A stretch of DNA of 64,000 nt from Symbiodinium natans (GCA_905221605.1 CAJNDS010000025.1:641501-705500); one strand, 5' to 3'. Counted from the stretch's first letter, positions 21,081-33,036 are shown. Notes: generated from the letters alone by a model not told the origin. Translations and numbers: made by a program.

Positions 21081-21318
21081 TGGGGCTACGTGCAGAGGAA
21101 GGAAGGAAGGAACGGAGAGAGGAGAGGGAGTGGAACAAAAGGCAGACACTGAGCCCCTAGTCCAACTGATGGATGTACAACAACGGGAAGCTGATGTAGG
21201 CACGATCACAACGCTGCAGTACCCAACGTAGTTGCCGAATCTCTTCAATCTAAAGCTCAAACCTAAGCCCCTAAACCCTAAACCCAAAACCCTAAACAAT
21301 CACCCATATCAATCCCAG

Positions 21319-21606
21319 GAACGGATGTCTCAGATTGACGCGGAACATGCCATCCGTCTGGTGGACCACGTGGAGTCTCTTGGCCGGGGCTTGTGGAGAC
21401 GTCAAGGCCGAATCTGTCCAATAAGCCTTAGAGGTCGTGCACGACATGCATTGAGAGCAACTCTTTGTCTTCATTTAGCAGCTCTCGTCCCCTTACAGTC
21501 TCAAAATGTCGGTGGCAGAAAAGCCCCCGCCCAAAAACAGTCTGTAGCAGAATATCCGCGCCCTGCCTTCTTGATCAATTCGATCAATTGCCTATTAAAA
21601 AAGTGA
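21319..21606 (+). CDS. Possible terminal exon, unknown protein
   Basis: After AATCCCAG, an open frame encodes ERMSQIDAEHAIRLVDHVES then LGRGLWRRQGR, with a stop at 21604-21606. The first 35 codons look like an amphipathic helix with good codon mix. The later part is lower quality, so the true exon may end near 21415 at a donor. It is bounded by CCCTAAA-type repeats on both sides. Confidence 0.3.
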   Translation, partial: ERMSQIDAEHAIRLVDHVESLGRGLWRRQGRICPISLRGRARHALRATLCLHLAALVPLQSQNVGGRKAPAQKQSVAEYPRPAFLINSINCLLKK

Positions 21607-21629
21607 CGCGTAGGGTTCTCTCGGAAGGC

Positions 21630-21800
21630 TAAACCCCAAACCCTAATCCCTAAACCCCAAAACCCTAATCCCCAAAACCCTAAAAAACACATAAACCCTA
21701 AACCCCAAACCCCAAAACCCCCTCAACCCCAAAACCCTAAACCCCAAAACCCCTAAACCCCTAAACCCCCAACCCCTAAACCCCAAACCCTCAAAGGCTC
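21630..21800 (-). repeat. Degenerate CCCTAAA-type array
   Basis: Units vary between CCCTAAA, CCCCAAAA and CCCCTAAA. It is followed by about 35 bases of open sequence (LMKFIKDTEALG) before the family I elements. Confidence 0.85.
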
Positions 21801-21831
21801 ATGAAGTTCATCAAGGACACCGAGGCCTTGG

Positions 21832-22133
21832 GCTACTATTTGCTTAAGAATCCCCAAAAAACAACTAAACAATAAATCCCTATGTAAGGAATAACGGTTT
21901 TGCTACAATTTGCTTATGAACCCCCCCAAAAAACTCTATACAATAGAAATACCTATATTGCCCTTAGAACTACTATTTGCTTAAGAACTCCCCAAAAAAG
22001 TGTGAAATTGGGATCCCTGTATTCCCAAAGAAATATAAGATAATAATCCCCATGTTGCCCTAATAAGGAATGATGGTGTTTTTATTTTATTTTATTTTGG
22101 GGGGGGGGGGGGGGGGGGTCTTAAGCAAATAGT
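21832..22133. mobile_element. Tandem/nested family I elements
   Basis: Three left ends (ACTATTTGCTTAAGAAT, ACAATTTGCTTATGAACCC, ACTATTTGCTTAAGAACTCC) at about 21836, 21905 and 21972 are followed by a single complementary right end TCTTAAGCAAATAGTGG at 22118-22133. A TTTTATTTTATTTTGGGGG run precedes the right end. This suggests repeated insertion or internal amplification of the left half. Confidence 0.65.
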
Positions 22134-22410
22134 GGTTTGTTGGTAGGCTCGGACAAGGATGTTTTTGGTGTCTTGTACTGGTGGCCTGGAAGATGGCTCT
22201 TTTACAATTAGGGTTTAGGGTTTCGGGTTTGGTGTGAAGTTAATGGTTCAACTTACTAATATAAGATTGCAATTCGCAGTCATATTTGTTCTAAGATCAT
22301 GCAATATAATATGTCCTGAAACCAGTACCACTAGGCTTGAAGGTTTTCGTGAGGAGGACTTTGGTGACCAGGGTTACAGGTGTATCAAGCACAACAGTTA
22401 GGGCACCCGT

Positions 22411-22456
22411 GATACAAGCCATGGCAACCTCTTCGCGTGCATGTACAACCGTTTCG
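22411..22456 (+). CDS. Short exon-like piece of the beta-trefoil family
   Basis: Encodes DTSHGNLFACMYNRF, resembling the G-x-x-A-L-x-N-x-x-x-N-R-F signature in the better exons at 28647-29057 and 33377-33690. It runs into a TTTAGGG array at 22457. Too short for certainty. Confidence 0.25.
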
Positions 22457-22764
22457 GGTTTAGGGTTTAGGGTTCAGGGTTTAGGGTTTCGGGTTTAGGG
22501 CTTAGGGTCACCCTAGAAGAAACGCTTGGCTGCTTTGTTGGGGATCTTTGATCGGGGGCTTCTCCCCATGCTTCCGCAAGGACGTGTCTTTACGGAAGCC
22601 TAACGCTTCGGAGGAGTTCCCGAGATACACCAAGGAAAGCAGACTCACTAGGTCAAATTCGTTTTGCTCTCCATCCGGATCTTTAACATTCTTCATTCTC
22701 AGCCAGCAAGGTTCTAGGGCTCTATCTCTATGTACGCGCAAGTCTGGCTGGTTTCAAAAAGAAG

Positions 22765-22860
22765 CCCTAAACCCTAAACCCTAAACCCTAAACCCTAAAC
22801 CTTAAACCCTAAACCCTAAACCCTAAACCCTAAACCCTAAACCCTAAACCCTAACCCTAA
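22765..22860 (-). repeat. (CCCTAAA)n array
   Basis: About 13 nearly perfect CCCTAAA units. No flanking target duplication was found (AAGAAG on the left, CAACTTGG on the right). Confidence 0.95.
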
Positions 22861-24621
22861 ACAACTTGGCAAGCTGACGTGTGCAGGAGAGGGAGGGGGC
22901 CGACAAGTTGCGGGCGTCGAAGGGTTCACCACATGCCCTTCTTGACGCCCGGCACGATCGCAGTCCCCGTCGCGCTTTGGGCGGTTTAGCTGCTACGACG
23001 GTTCAGGGAGTGAGTTTTGCAACAAAAGTAAATAAGCTTTTGTATGAATCGAATGCCCGTTGGGTTTTCGGGTGCGGGTGTTGAGGGTGAACAAAGGCAG
23101 GCCAAGAAACCGGGCTTGATCTAGGATGCTCGGGTGGCCGGAACGTAGCCATCCTTCCAGCATGGATGCGCTGGCCCGGTTGGGAATTTTTCTGTTGTGT
23201 AGTCCAGCAAGTACATCATTGTGACGGAAACGCTAGAGAGAGCCCAACACTGGAAGGTCAGCGTTTTTGTCAGTTTTTGGGCTTGTTTTGGGTATTGGGC
23301 AGAGCGTCCTGTGTTCCAGGAAGCTTGTAAGCCTACATTGATTCGGGAGTGTTTTTTTGCGGACACAGGGAGGAAGAATTGCTTGTCTCAGGACATTGGA
23401 GAAGACCGCCGCGAAGACCATGATGCCCGTTGACTCCATGTTTAGAGAGAGAGAGAGAGAGAGATAGAGACAGAGATAGAGATAGAGATAGAGATAGAGA
23501 TAGAGATAGAGATAGAGAGAGGCAGTGGATCAATGGCATCATGGGCGGTGCCCCCTCCCCCGCCCCCACCCCTCCCTGCCCTGCTGCGCCCCCTACGTTT
23601 GGATCCGAGGGAAAACGGTGCATGGTTTGTGTGGTCCGGCAGTAACATGTATCTAGATGTGTTCTCTTGCTGTCTCTGGCAACGACGTAGTTCGCTCGAA
23701 CCGTGGGTTGCAGGGGCCCGACTGAGAGCTTCGAGGGTGCCAAGACTGTCTTTCAAAACAACACTTCTGGAGTGACATGGGCCTAAAGCCACGCGCCAGC
23801 TCCTCAAGAAAATAACTATGAGGCCCCAAAGCGAGGCCCTGACCACGCCTCTGTCCCCGCGCGTGCTTTTGCGCGCATGCAAACAAGCAAGGCAACACAC
23901 ATGGCCGCAGCCAGCACTATAGTACCACCAAGCAAGATCCTCGGCTTGTAGGCACGTGCCCTGCCCTCGCAAGATAAGCTGAGGAGGAGTTCGCAGAGTG
24001 AATGTACTTTGACGTCTGTGTTGATGTTTTTTGGTTTATGTTATGCCGAAGGCCTTAGTATTTGCAGTGTCTTCTTCTGGGACATGCCCGAAGCATGGGT
24101 ATTTGCAGTGCTTCCTCTCCGCCACGTGCGACAAACACCGTCTTCGCATGTTATTGATTTCGAAATGCCAAAATGCCAAGGGGTGAGTGCTAGATGCCTG
24201 CCTTTCTTCTCTTTGACCTTAGTATCATTCACAGCAGTCCTGCTGAGTTCTTCGCCTGGATCCGCTTGAGTTTTTTCAGAGGGCGGTGGGGGGGGGGGGG
24301 GGGGGCGGGGAATTTCATGCCTCAGACTCCACACATCGCAAGTCCTTCCTTGCGACCTTCTGCTCAAAAAAGTTCCAAGGCTTGAACTTGCAGCTGTGCA
24401 CTCGAAAAAAATGCGAATCCATGAGACGCCAAAGCCCTCAACCCTAAGACGCCAGAAATGTTGGGCCTTTGAAGCTCCTTGATGCTTCCTTGTCGTTTTG
24501 TTTGGGCTTTTTGGTTTCATGGCCTGAGTGCATTCCTCTTTTCCTTCCTTCCACTTGCTTCTTGCTTCATTTTGCTCCCACATCCTTGCCAGATGACGCT
24601 GACAAAGGTAACTCCCTAAGC

Positions 24622-24731
24622 TTGGGATGTTCCCCCTTATTATAATTACAGTACACTTCTTAGTCGGGATTAGAGTACCCTCTATTTTTGTAATCCCTAT
24701 TTAGGACTGCTGGTATAAGGGAACATCCCAA
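24622..24731. mobile_element. Family A element, intact ends
   Basis: TTGGGATGTTCCCCCTTAT at the left and ATAAGGGAACATCCCAA at the right form an inverted repeat of about 17 bases. The core is GGGATTAGAGTACCCTC. Confidence 0.75.
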
Positions 24732-24880
24732 CCATAAGACCTATACCCCTATAGTGCCAAACAACATCTACACGCAGAAAGCCCGTCAGGGCCACGGACT
24801 TGGCAAGAGGAGGCTTAGAGTAAACATGTGCGGGCACTTGCAGAGCAGAAGCACACAGCGTCTGCAACACATGCAGAGCG

Positions 24881-24911
<31 letters not shown>

Positions 24912-25380
24912 CAGCTAATAGAAGGCTTGCGGCGCCAACATGCCGAGATGTCAACTCCACATGTGGGTAGTTCTCTGATTTAGGGGTCCCCTATATTCTA
25001 TTCGGCACCCCTGAAAGAAGAACCCAAAGAACCCCAATTCAAAGGGCGGCTCTGAACTAAGGGAAAATACCCATGTAGCCCAGGCCCTTATGCCTGGCTC
25101 AGACAAGCCTGATCACTAGTCCACTGGATGAAGCGTTTTAGGGTTTAGGGTTTAGAGTTTAGGGTTTAGGGTTTAGGGTTTACTGTGAACCCATGGAAAC
25201 CCTCTTCCCACAAAGAAGGACACCGGTGACAAAGAGGGAGAGTCTTTCTTGTCCGTGAGCTCCAACTCAACGGCGGAGGATGCAACCAGACTGGCAATCA
25301 GATGAAGCTTGTAAACCTAAACCTTGCAGACCCTTCCTTTAGGGATCTTCATGATGTCCTGGACGTTTATTCAACTATGT

Positions 25381-25490
25381 GTGGGTTTACGAAAAAACAG
25401 GAACCCCAACTATAGACCCCAAATAGTAGGACTCCCACCCAAACCCTAAACCCTAAACCAAGGTACCCTGAATTTCGGAAACCCCCTGTA
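25381..25490. mobile_element. Family H element with CCCTAAA insert
   Basis: Begins GGGTTTACGAAAAAACAGG, has TAGACCCCAAATAGTAGGA and ends GGTACCCTGAATTTCGGAAA. Between the two halves lie CCCTAAACCCTAAACC units (about 25440-25459) absent from the related copies at 44985-45102 and 59012-59120. Confidence 0.6.
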
Positions 25491-26549
25491 TGAATCGCCT
25501 CGGCCTGCGCCCAAGCAGTCGTTGTGAGCTATTGTCCAACCCTAAACCCTAAACCCTAAACCTAAACCCTAAAACCTAAACCCTAAACCCTAGACCTACC
25601 CTACCGGTTGTCAATGTGTTTTCATGTGGAAGGCGGTTCCAATGACAACCTACTGAAAAGAAGCGACGGAGAATTTCTGAATAAGAAGAAGCCCTGAGTT
25701 CTAGGTAATCCAACACTTTTGACAGGGAAGCTGCGAACGCTTGACGGGGCTGTTTCAAAGTGGTCGCCAGGGTCACCTTAAGTTGAGCCAAGGAAAGAAA
25801 CCGCAACCAACCCTCTGAATACGCAAACCCTGAACCCCATATCACTACACACCACACCCAAAACTCCGAAACCAGCCTCCTGCGTCACCTCTGTCATCAC
25901 ATGCACAGGGTGGTTCGGATACACTGTATCATGCGCGGGAGGGGAGGCGGCAGGGGGAGGACGTAACTCGGTTGACTGGGCAACAAAGCATGGTCGTGAA
26001 GGATTCGGAGAAATGGTCTACAACCCCCGAACCCTAAACCCAAGAGCCATAAACCCAAGAGCCTAAACCCCGGAACCCTAAACCCAAGAGCCTTAAACCC
26101 AAGAGCCTAGATGTTTCCAAGTTCCCGTCACTTTGGTAAGCTGAGGCCGGCGGCTCACAGCACTGGTGCATTGGCAAGACCCTTGCCAACGATTGCTCTT
26201 GGGAGCCATGCAGTGGCATCTGTGCGTATGCAATGCATAACGGTACACGCTACCCCATGTGTGACCGATTCTGAGTTTCTCAACCCGCATTCATCGGGAT
26301 ACCGTGCCCAAGATCACGACACTTAGCTCATGAAAGCAACCCTATGGCCTAGCAATCGGCCTAGACAGAACTACTGAGCCAGGCCAATCTGATGTACCTG
26401 TTTAGTGGCCTGAGTAGGGTTTGGCTTCTTCCAGATACAGTTGCTGTTGTGGGCTATTGTCTTTCCTGCTGCTGGTGCTCTGACCGCTCCAGCCCAACGC
26501 CGAGGCGAATAACCCAGGGAGCCACAGCTATGGAAGCTCTCGTAAGCAG

Positions 26550-26653
26550 TTGGGATGTCCCCCTTGTACTAACAGTCCCTAATAGGGCCAGGAAGTATAG
26601 TAGGGGGTACAACGTCCGTATTCAGGAATGTTAGCATAAGGGGAAACATCCCA
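26550..26653. mobile_element. Family A element
   Basis: TTGGGATGTCCCCCTTGTACTAACAGTCC at the left and GCATAAGGGGAAACATCCCA at the right. Confidence 0.7.
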
Positions 26654-27704
26654 CACTATAAGTGTTACAAGCCGCGTCCACAGACCTCCAGACCCGAGGG
26701 TCGAAACCCTTGGTCGCTTCTGCCCTTACTTGCAACTAGAAAGTAGGGTTGGTAAGTTGGGTTATGGGGATTATGGGTTGCTAGGAAGTACGTAGTAGAC
26801 AAACTATGTCAAAAGACCTTCCAAGTACCAGGACGATTACGATGTGGAATCACAAGCGCCAGCGCTATGTGCGCCGCTTGTTGCCCGATCGTTCAGAGGC
26901 GTTCATTCCCCAAAATGTCGGTACTTCTTTTTCAAGGCTTCTCATGAGCGACTTGCAATTTTCTGCCGATGTGGCTTGAGGCACTGGCGAGCATGCGGTT
27001 CTGCTGGCAAGATAAGGGGCATCCCTGAACCCTGACCCCTAAACCCAGATTCCAGTGGAGTTTGGCCTGCTTTGCTGCGCAAAGGTTGCGTGCTCTTTGA
27101 CGTCCCTGAAAATACGACATGGGGAATTCACAGGCACCCCTCAAAAGGGACCATAAGGGTTTAGGGTTTAGGGTTTAGGGTTAAGGATTTAGGGTAGAAT
27201 TTTGAGATTTGACCACATGTAAGGTCCTGGTCAGGCAGGCAAGTGCATTCTATGAAGCCAAGGGTGCGCGAATAGGAGTTTTCTTTGTGGTGCTTCACTG
27301 CAACTTTAGATCCTTAGCCTTTTTGGGCTTATTGGGTTTCTTAATAAGGCAGCTAAAGAAGTAATTTATAACTACCCTCCTAAGTGCAGCCGAGTATTTG
27401 GCAAGCAAGTTCTGGTCGCACTTCACTGTGCGGCGTAAGGGTTCCGCACACGAGCTACATTTACCCAAGTTCCCCTAAGCAGCCTGATCTTTGTCATAGT
27501 TGGGCACCATTTTCATTTTTAAGGGTACTTAAACCCAATAAGGCATATAGATTTAAATTTTTAACGTTATCCCAACCATGAACTAGTGATGCTTTCATGT
27601 ATCTGGCAGAGTATCCCTGAGCTGCTTCTGCTACTCTTCCTTTTCTGAAACTTGATTTAGGTTGCTGTGATCTTCATTGTTCTGGATCTCCAACTTGAGT
27701 TATA

Positions 27705-27826
27705 GGGTCCTTAAGGGAGGGGGGTTCAGGAAGGTAGGTAGCCAGAAGACTTAGGGAGTCTTGGGGAGTACTAGGGAACCTTGGGTTACAAATCCCCCTT
27801 GAACCCCCCTTTCCTTAAAGTCCCTA
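27705..27826. mobile_element. Family O element
   Basis: AGGGTCCTTAAGGGAGGGG then GGTTCA at the left is matched by TGAACCCCCC then TTTCCTTAAAGTCCCT at the right. A similar element lies 100 bases downstream. Confidence 0.65.
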
Positions 27827-27930
27827 TACGTGAGCTTGCCCGGATCTTTGCACGCTCCCGGCTAATTGCTTGAGAACCTCCCCCCCCCCCTCCCCAAAAA
27901 AGAAGACACTTAAGCCAAAAACCTAGTGCA

Positions 27931-28070
27931 GGGTTCTTAAGGGGGTTCAAGGGGGGGGTATGTAACCCAAGGCCCCCTAATACTCCCTACTACTCCCTAA
28001 GGCTCCCTAAGTTTCCTTAAAAGTTCCTCAGGTACCTACCCTTCATGAACCCCCCTCCCTTAAGAACCCC
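27931..28070. mobile_element. Family O element
   Basis: GGGTTCTTAAGGGGGTTCA at the left and TGAACCCCCCTCCCTTAAGA at the right, about 22-bp arms. The core has CTCCCTACTACTCCCTAA. A copy is also at 5351-5460. Confidence 0.7.
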
Positions 28071-28287
28071 ATAACCCTAAACCCTAAACCCTAAACCCTA
28101 AACCCTGAACCCGGGCCAAGGCATGGCAGATTTTTGAACTCCCGGCTGCACTTGGGAGCGGTTTCTGCTCGCACATCGGTTTTTGTCTCGTTTAGAATAC
28201 TTGGTAGTTGGGATGCTCCACCTTCTGCTAGCAGTCCTTCATAAGGATGATAGTAACCCCGTGTTCGAAGCCCTGTGAAGGAAGTCC

Positions 28288-28412
28288 CCACTTAGTATTT
28301 GAGTAGGCAACCTTTGACGTTTTGGGTGTATATAATCCTACCATCATTGAATCATTGAAAGCTTAACCATTTTCGGCCCAGGATACTCAGCAACCACGAA
28401 TGTAAACCTCCC
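28288..28412. mobile_element. Family R element
   Basis: GAGTAGGCAACCTTTGACG and CCCAGGATACTCAGCAAC appear in the same order as at 5088-5222. Confidence 0.4.
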
Positions 28413-28646
28413 CCCCCCTCCCCCCCCCGACGGAGCCCTGCCTACTTGGTACTCTTCCAAGGGCCTTGGGTCCAGACCGGAGACCATCAATACAGAGACA
28501 AGATTCCGTTCGGCTGGACGTGGGAGAGATCCTAGCTGTCTGAGTGATGCACTTTTTTGAGTTTTGGGATGCCGTGGGTTCCTCTTCTGAAGGGAAACAA
28601 GTTCCCTAAACCCTATAAACCCTAAACCCTAAACCCTAAACTGTTT

Positions 28647-29307
28647 TTGGGGGGTGTCACCAAGAAGATCACAAGCCCAGGATTCCAATGTGTAGATGCC
28701 GGCGGCGGAGATGTCGCTTTCTACAACCCACATTTCCATCGGTTTTTAAAGCTCGATTCCTTCAACGACCACAGATGGGACCACAGAGGCTGGATGACGA
28801 GAAGCCCTGAGAAGGGTGCCCATGAGCTGCCTAGCGCCTGGACACTGGAGCGGTTCCGGATGAAGGACTTCGGCGGCGGGCACTGGGGACTCTACAACAG
28901 AAATAAGCGGAAGTACATGGAGATGACGGACGGCGCATGGCAGAAGGCCCCTCGGCAATGGTCAGGTGGGGCATGCAGAGGGCGCAAGTTGTGCAAGGAT
29001 TTCGTTGCGGTTCCTTATGAGGTGCATGGCAGATTCGTTCTTTTGGATGGGCCTAGGGTTTGTCATTCCCCCCTAAACCCTAAACCCTAAACCCTAAACC
29101 CTAAACCCTAAACCCTAAACCCTAAACCCTAAACCCTAAACCCTAAACCCTAAACCCTAAACCCTAAACCCTAAACCCTATGCCTTGGACAAGGAAGTCA
29201 AGGCCACTCATCCTGTGGACTTCAACGTCCCGGGCGACTGGAATACGGAGACACGTTTGCCCATTGTTTACCCTTCAACGCGCTCGCTGCATGTGCTCCA
29301 ACTCTGA
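28647..29307 (+). CDS. Fascin-like beta-trefoil protein, two exons visible
   Basis: Exon 28647-29057 (or starting slightly downstream, after CACCAAG) encodes a domain with VAFYNPHFHRFLKLD, SAWTLERFRMKDFGGGHWG, LYNRNKRKYMEM and GRFVLLDGP. The repeated pattern W-x-x-E-R-F, then G-x-x-A-L/F-Y/H-N, then N-R-F/Y-x-x-M/L is that of beta-trefoil actin-crosslinking (fascin-like) repeats common in dinoflagellate proteins. A GT donor at 29058 and an AG acceptor at 29193 join it in phase 0 to exon 29194-29307, which encodes EVKATHPVDFNVPGDWNTET and ends in LHVLQL with a stop. The intron consists mostly of CCCTAAA units. A second telomere-like array (28602-28640) lies directly upstream, so an earlier intron may also contain one. 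Upstream exons are not resolved. Binding to actin is only a family-based guess. Confidence 0.45.
29058..29193 (+). other. Probable intron filled by a (CCCTAAA)n array
   Basis: GTTTGTCATTCCCC donor side, then about 16 CCCTAAA units (29070-29180), then TGCCTTGGACAAG acceptor. Phase 0 on both sides. The array makes up about 80 percent of the intron. Confidence 0.45.
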
Positions 29308-31202
29308 AAATAGCTAGAGCAAATACATAGTATGTACATGTATGGTATATGTCTAGCTTCATTATTTGTGCGTGTGTAAATGTAAATGGTTTGCTGTTCG
29401 TTTCCGTTTCGTGGTTCAGACACACCTTCGTGAATCCACACGTGCGGTATTCACTTGTTCTGCACTCGTTGATGCAACGGTTGTTTCGTGTGCATGTATG
29501 TATATCATCTTAAATTGTAAAGTATGGGGATGAACGTTAGTTGTAATTATTATGTTTTGGTTCTTGCTACAACTGACATGACTGCGGGTTTAGATCGTTC
29601 TGTTGTTCATGTCCCGCTCGGGGTTCCTATTGTTGCTCTTGCTGCGCTGCTGCTGTTTCTGGTGGTGGTAGCGGTGGTGTGACGGAGTGTATGTTCCTCT
29701 TGTCTTCATGACTCCAGAAAACAGTGACAGGCGTGGCAAACTCATGCCTATGGGGGGGGGGGCTGGGAAGGAGGCGAGTCGCGATTTGCCGCGTCTGGGT
29801 CAAGTTCACTACTCCGGCAAACGAATGTTGAGATCCATTCCACGAGAGCATCCGCTGTCCGGAGCATCCATAACTCAACAGCGATGACACGTCCATGCAT
29901 CTGCTGGCCAAAGAGTCACGTCATCTGCCAGCCACCGCGTCCATGCTCGAAATATGATTACGTCCATGTTAGCAGTTGACCCACTGACCGGTGCATTTGT
30001 GATCAATCATGCTGCCAGGGGCTGTTTTTTTTGCCTGACCCCTGCTTACAGGCTGAGATGTGTTTAGGCTTTCACGTACACTTGATTTTCTGATCCCCCG
30101 CCCGCTCCTGATTCTCCGCTGCTGAGGAGGGTTTGCTTCTGTGAATGCGCTAGTTTTCACAACTGGCGTTGTCGGTGACTTCACACAACTGAATTTCTTC
30201 GATGCCGGACACTGGTAAAACAATTTTCGGCACGACCTGCTGCTCAAAACCCACACAGAACAACTTGTTGGTGCCAAAGCTTGAAACAACACAAACACAA
30301 GTTTGCCACACCTGCCAGTGTTTTTGATCTGGGAGGACATGACACCGTCGCGACCTTCTTGTTGATGCTGCCATCGGAATCGACATTGTTCATCTCGCTC
30401 ATGCATCTTCAGGTTAGCCGCTAAAGCCATTAATTAGCCTATAACGTTCAAAACCCTAATGTCATAGCATGCTAGAGCTTTTGCTAAGACCATCATTGTA
30501 AGCTTTCTCTTGTGTAGCCCAGCCGCAAAGTATGCCGCGAGGAGTCTATGAAATTCTATTTCCAGGAGACGCAGCCCGCCGCTCGGTTCACAAGAGTTTG
30601 TTTAGGGTTTAGGGTTTCGTCAAAGGCGTAGGATGAACCGCGACAGATCCAGCGGCACTCAGGACCCCGGTGGTTGGCGTGATACGCAAGCAAAGCGTTG
30701 AATTCCTGATGATCACGTACCATCTTCGCCTGCTTAGTTCTCTTAACTTATGGTCCCTTTGTAAAATATACTCCAAGAACACCCCCAAAACCCTGTTCTA
30801 GATATTAAGGCTCCTATCTTCGGGGTTTCAGGGTTTAGGTTCAGGGTTGACCAACATCTGAGTGTTCAACGGCTTAAACAGGAAGCGTGCTTCAGCCCCT
30901 TACATATCGAACCCCCTGAGTTCCCATGGCATCCTTTCTTGCAGAGGGAGAGAATGGGGATTCTGTTGCCTTCTTAGCTTGAGTCCCAAGGAAGCAGTCT
31001 CAAACAAAGCATCGCCCCGGGGGCCGTCTCGCGCACCAAAAAAACTCCCACCCCAAACCCTAAACCTTAAACCCTAAACCCTAAACCCTAAACCCGAAGC
31101 TTTCTTCAACCGAGCTAAGGCACCCGTCGGCCAAGGCTTTTGGCTCCAGGGTTGCAAATCTCTCAAAGGCAGCCCGAAAGACAGTGCCTTCATGAGTTTC
31201 CC

Positions 31203-31341
31203 TACTACCGCCCTCTATCCTACGTACCCCCCCCCCCAAGGTTCCCCCTAAAATAGCCTTCATTAGGCTGAATTATCCCTAAATAGCCTTAATTCTAGGG
31301 GGGAACCTAGGGGGGTAGTATAGAGGGGGGCGGGATTAGTG
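31203..31341. mobile_element. Inverted-repeat element, family M
   Basis: TACTACCGCCCTCTATCC and AAGGTTCCCCCTA at the left. TAGGGGGGAACCTAGG and ATAGAGGGGGGCGGGATTAG at the right. The arms are roughly 50 bases. Confidence 0.65.
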
Positions 31342-31733
31342 GGGGAGCATAGGGAGGACCTGAAGATGTACGCTACCTGGTGCGAGAGGGAGGCAGAGTC
31401 GACCTGCTGTGCAAAGCAAGAGCGCGATATAGCGCGCTTTTTCTCTTGCTTGCGGAGGTTCGCAATGTTTCTAGGAGGACGTTCTGGGGTCCCTGTTTTC
31501 ACATGGAGCTTTTTCTTAAGAACTGGAACGAAATTTTGAAGAACGATAATGTGGAGACCTGCCCATGCCACACGGCCGAGTACCCCTGCCAAAGAGTTCC
31601 CACAGTTTGGGGGTTTAGGGTTTAATTAGGGTTCAGGGTTTAGGGTTTAGGGTTTAGGGTTTAGGGGTTTTCCGTGTGTCTCAGCTAGCTTTGCAATCAG
31701 GCATGAGTGGAAGATCGCCTCTGACAGCTTAAC

Positions 31734-31903
31734 ATAGGGGTCGGAATACTTACTAACAGTATCCCCTCGATCTTATTAAGTCTCTTAATAAGAGGGATCT
31801 TATTAAGTCTCTCTCTAATTATGCTATAATACCCCCCCCCCCCCCCCCCAAAAAAAAAATGAAAGAAGACTGTTCTAAGTTCTAAGTATTACGGCCCCTA
31901 TAG
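31734..31903. mobile_element. Inverted-repeat element, family N
   Basis: ATAGGGGTCGGAATACTTAC at the left and CTAAGTATTACGGCCCCTAT at the right. The interior has a duplicated GGATCTTATTAAGTCTC and a C19/A10 run. A left arm of the same family (GGCAGGGGTCGGAATAACTA) is at 41380-41440. Confidence 0.65.
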
Positions 31904-32964
31904 TATGTCGGGCTAAGTTTCCCAGCTCTGAATCGGACCGGCTTAAGGCTTGCAGACTTGCGGTCGGGGTGTAAAGCTGTCTCCAAGGAAACAGTTCACG
32001 CACGATGTTGGTAGCAGTCATGATCAGAAGAGAAACCATGGAAGGGTTCTTAGGGTTTAGGGTTTAGGGCCTGGAAATCGCGCCACGTTTTGCAAAGCAA
32101 GTCACCAGGCAGTCTGACACCACAAACCCAGGTTTGTCGGAAAGACCGTGGCGCTGTGGAGCCATCATCATCAACGCTATGCGCGCAACTTGCCCTGTTG
32201 GAATACAGCACTTTAGGTTTCCTTTTGCATCCTGCCTCCCAAACTGTTATGAAATATGCGTGTACGGCGCGAACCGGGTTCCATTTTTGGAGGTTCAAAT
32301 TTTGGGGCCCCCGGCAAGGCTTGTCCTAAACCCTAAACCCCATGGGACTAAGGAATGAACAGCAACAAGCATGGAAAGTTTATGGAGAGGTCTCCCAACA
32401 ACGATGGCTGGAAGGATCCAATGCCAGGCGGTTGGGCCATGGCAGCTGTGCTGTGATGGTGCTGTGGGTTTAGGATTTCAACAAAGGGTTTCGGGTTTAG
32501 GGTCTAGGGTTTAGGGTTTAGGGGAAGGCTTCTGGTTGGAGCGGACTTCCAGGGGACAAGTGATACAAACATGGACGAAGCCGGCTTCCTTTTGCAAAAT
32601 GGACATGCGATAGGAGAAGGCAACATGGTATCGAGTAGTTTGATTGTAGCAGTTTGCAGAACGAGAAGTGTTATCATCATCTTCATCATCATCATCATCA
32701 TCGTATGTGCAAAGTCGTGCATCGCCAGACGTCCAATCCCATTCTTCTGCATCGCCTTTCCTCAAATGTAGGCAGTCGAACCCACTCCTGCTCATCGTCA
32801 GGCATTGTGCGATTTTCAAAAGAGGGGGCCGGGGCTTCGACCATCCCCTGGCACTTTAAAAGACTCAATTCTAGCCTTTACACCGTCTACCGAGGGTGTC
32901 TGCGTTTGCATCCGAGGAACGATTTGTCCCCGAGTATGCTGGAGGAGCACAGGTTGGTTTTTTC

Positions 32965-33036
32965 AACTCGAAGTATGGGTGCTACCTACGCATGCGAGAT
33001 GGCTGGGTTGATGCGGACGCTTGCACCTGGAAGTAG
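32965..33036 (+). CDS. Short exon-like piece, beta-trefoil-like
   Basis: Encodes NSKYGCYLRMRDGWVDADAC then TWK and a stop. The Y-x-R-M-x-D-G-W-V-D-A core resembles beta-trefoil repeats of the neighbouring exons. It borders a degenerate family H element that begins about 33045, so it may be cut by an intron. Confidence 0.3.
   Translation, partial: NSKYGCYLRMRDGWVDADACTWK

Larger units (their letters stand above)
22862..28600. other. Long stretch with repeats and no confident gene
   Basis: Contains GA/GATAGA microsatellites (23441-23520, 24885-24911), family A elements (24622-24731, 26550-26653, 28208-28260), family O elements (27705-27826, 27931-28070), a family H copy (25381-25490) and a family R copy (28288-28412). 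Telomere-like blocks are at 25137-25182, 25540-25592, 26030-26108, 27155-27200 and 28072-28112. Several 60-180 codon open frames on both strands (e.g. 23442-23972 minus, 24041-24583 minus) show no domain and overlap simple repeats. Confidence 0.5.

Noticed and set aside
23442-23972. 176-codon minus-strand frame
   Set aside because: Half of it is translation of a GATAGA/GAGA repeat. The remainder has no recognisable domain.
24041-24583. 180-codon minus-strand frame
   Set aside because: Low-complexity proline run from a G tract, no known motif and an eroded composition. Left uncalled.
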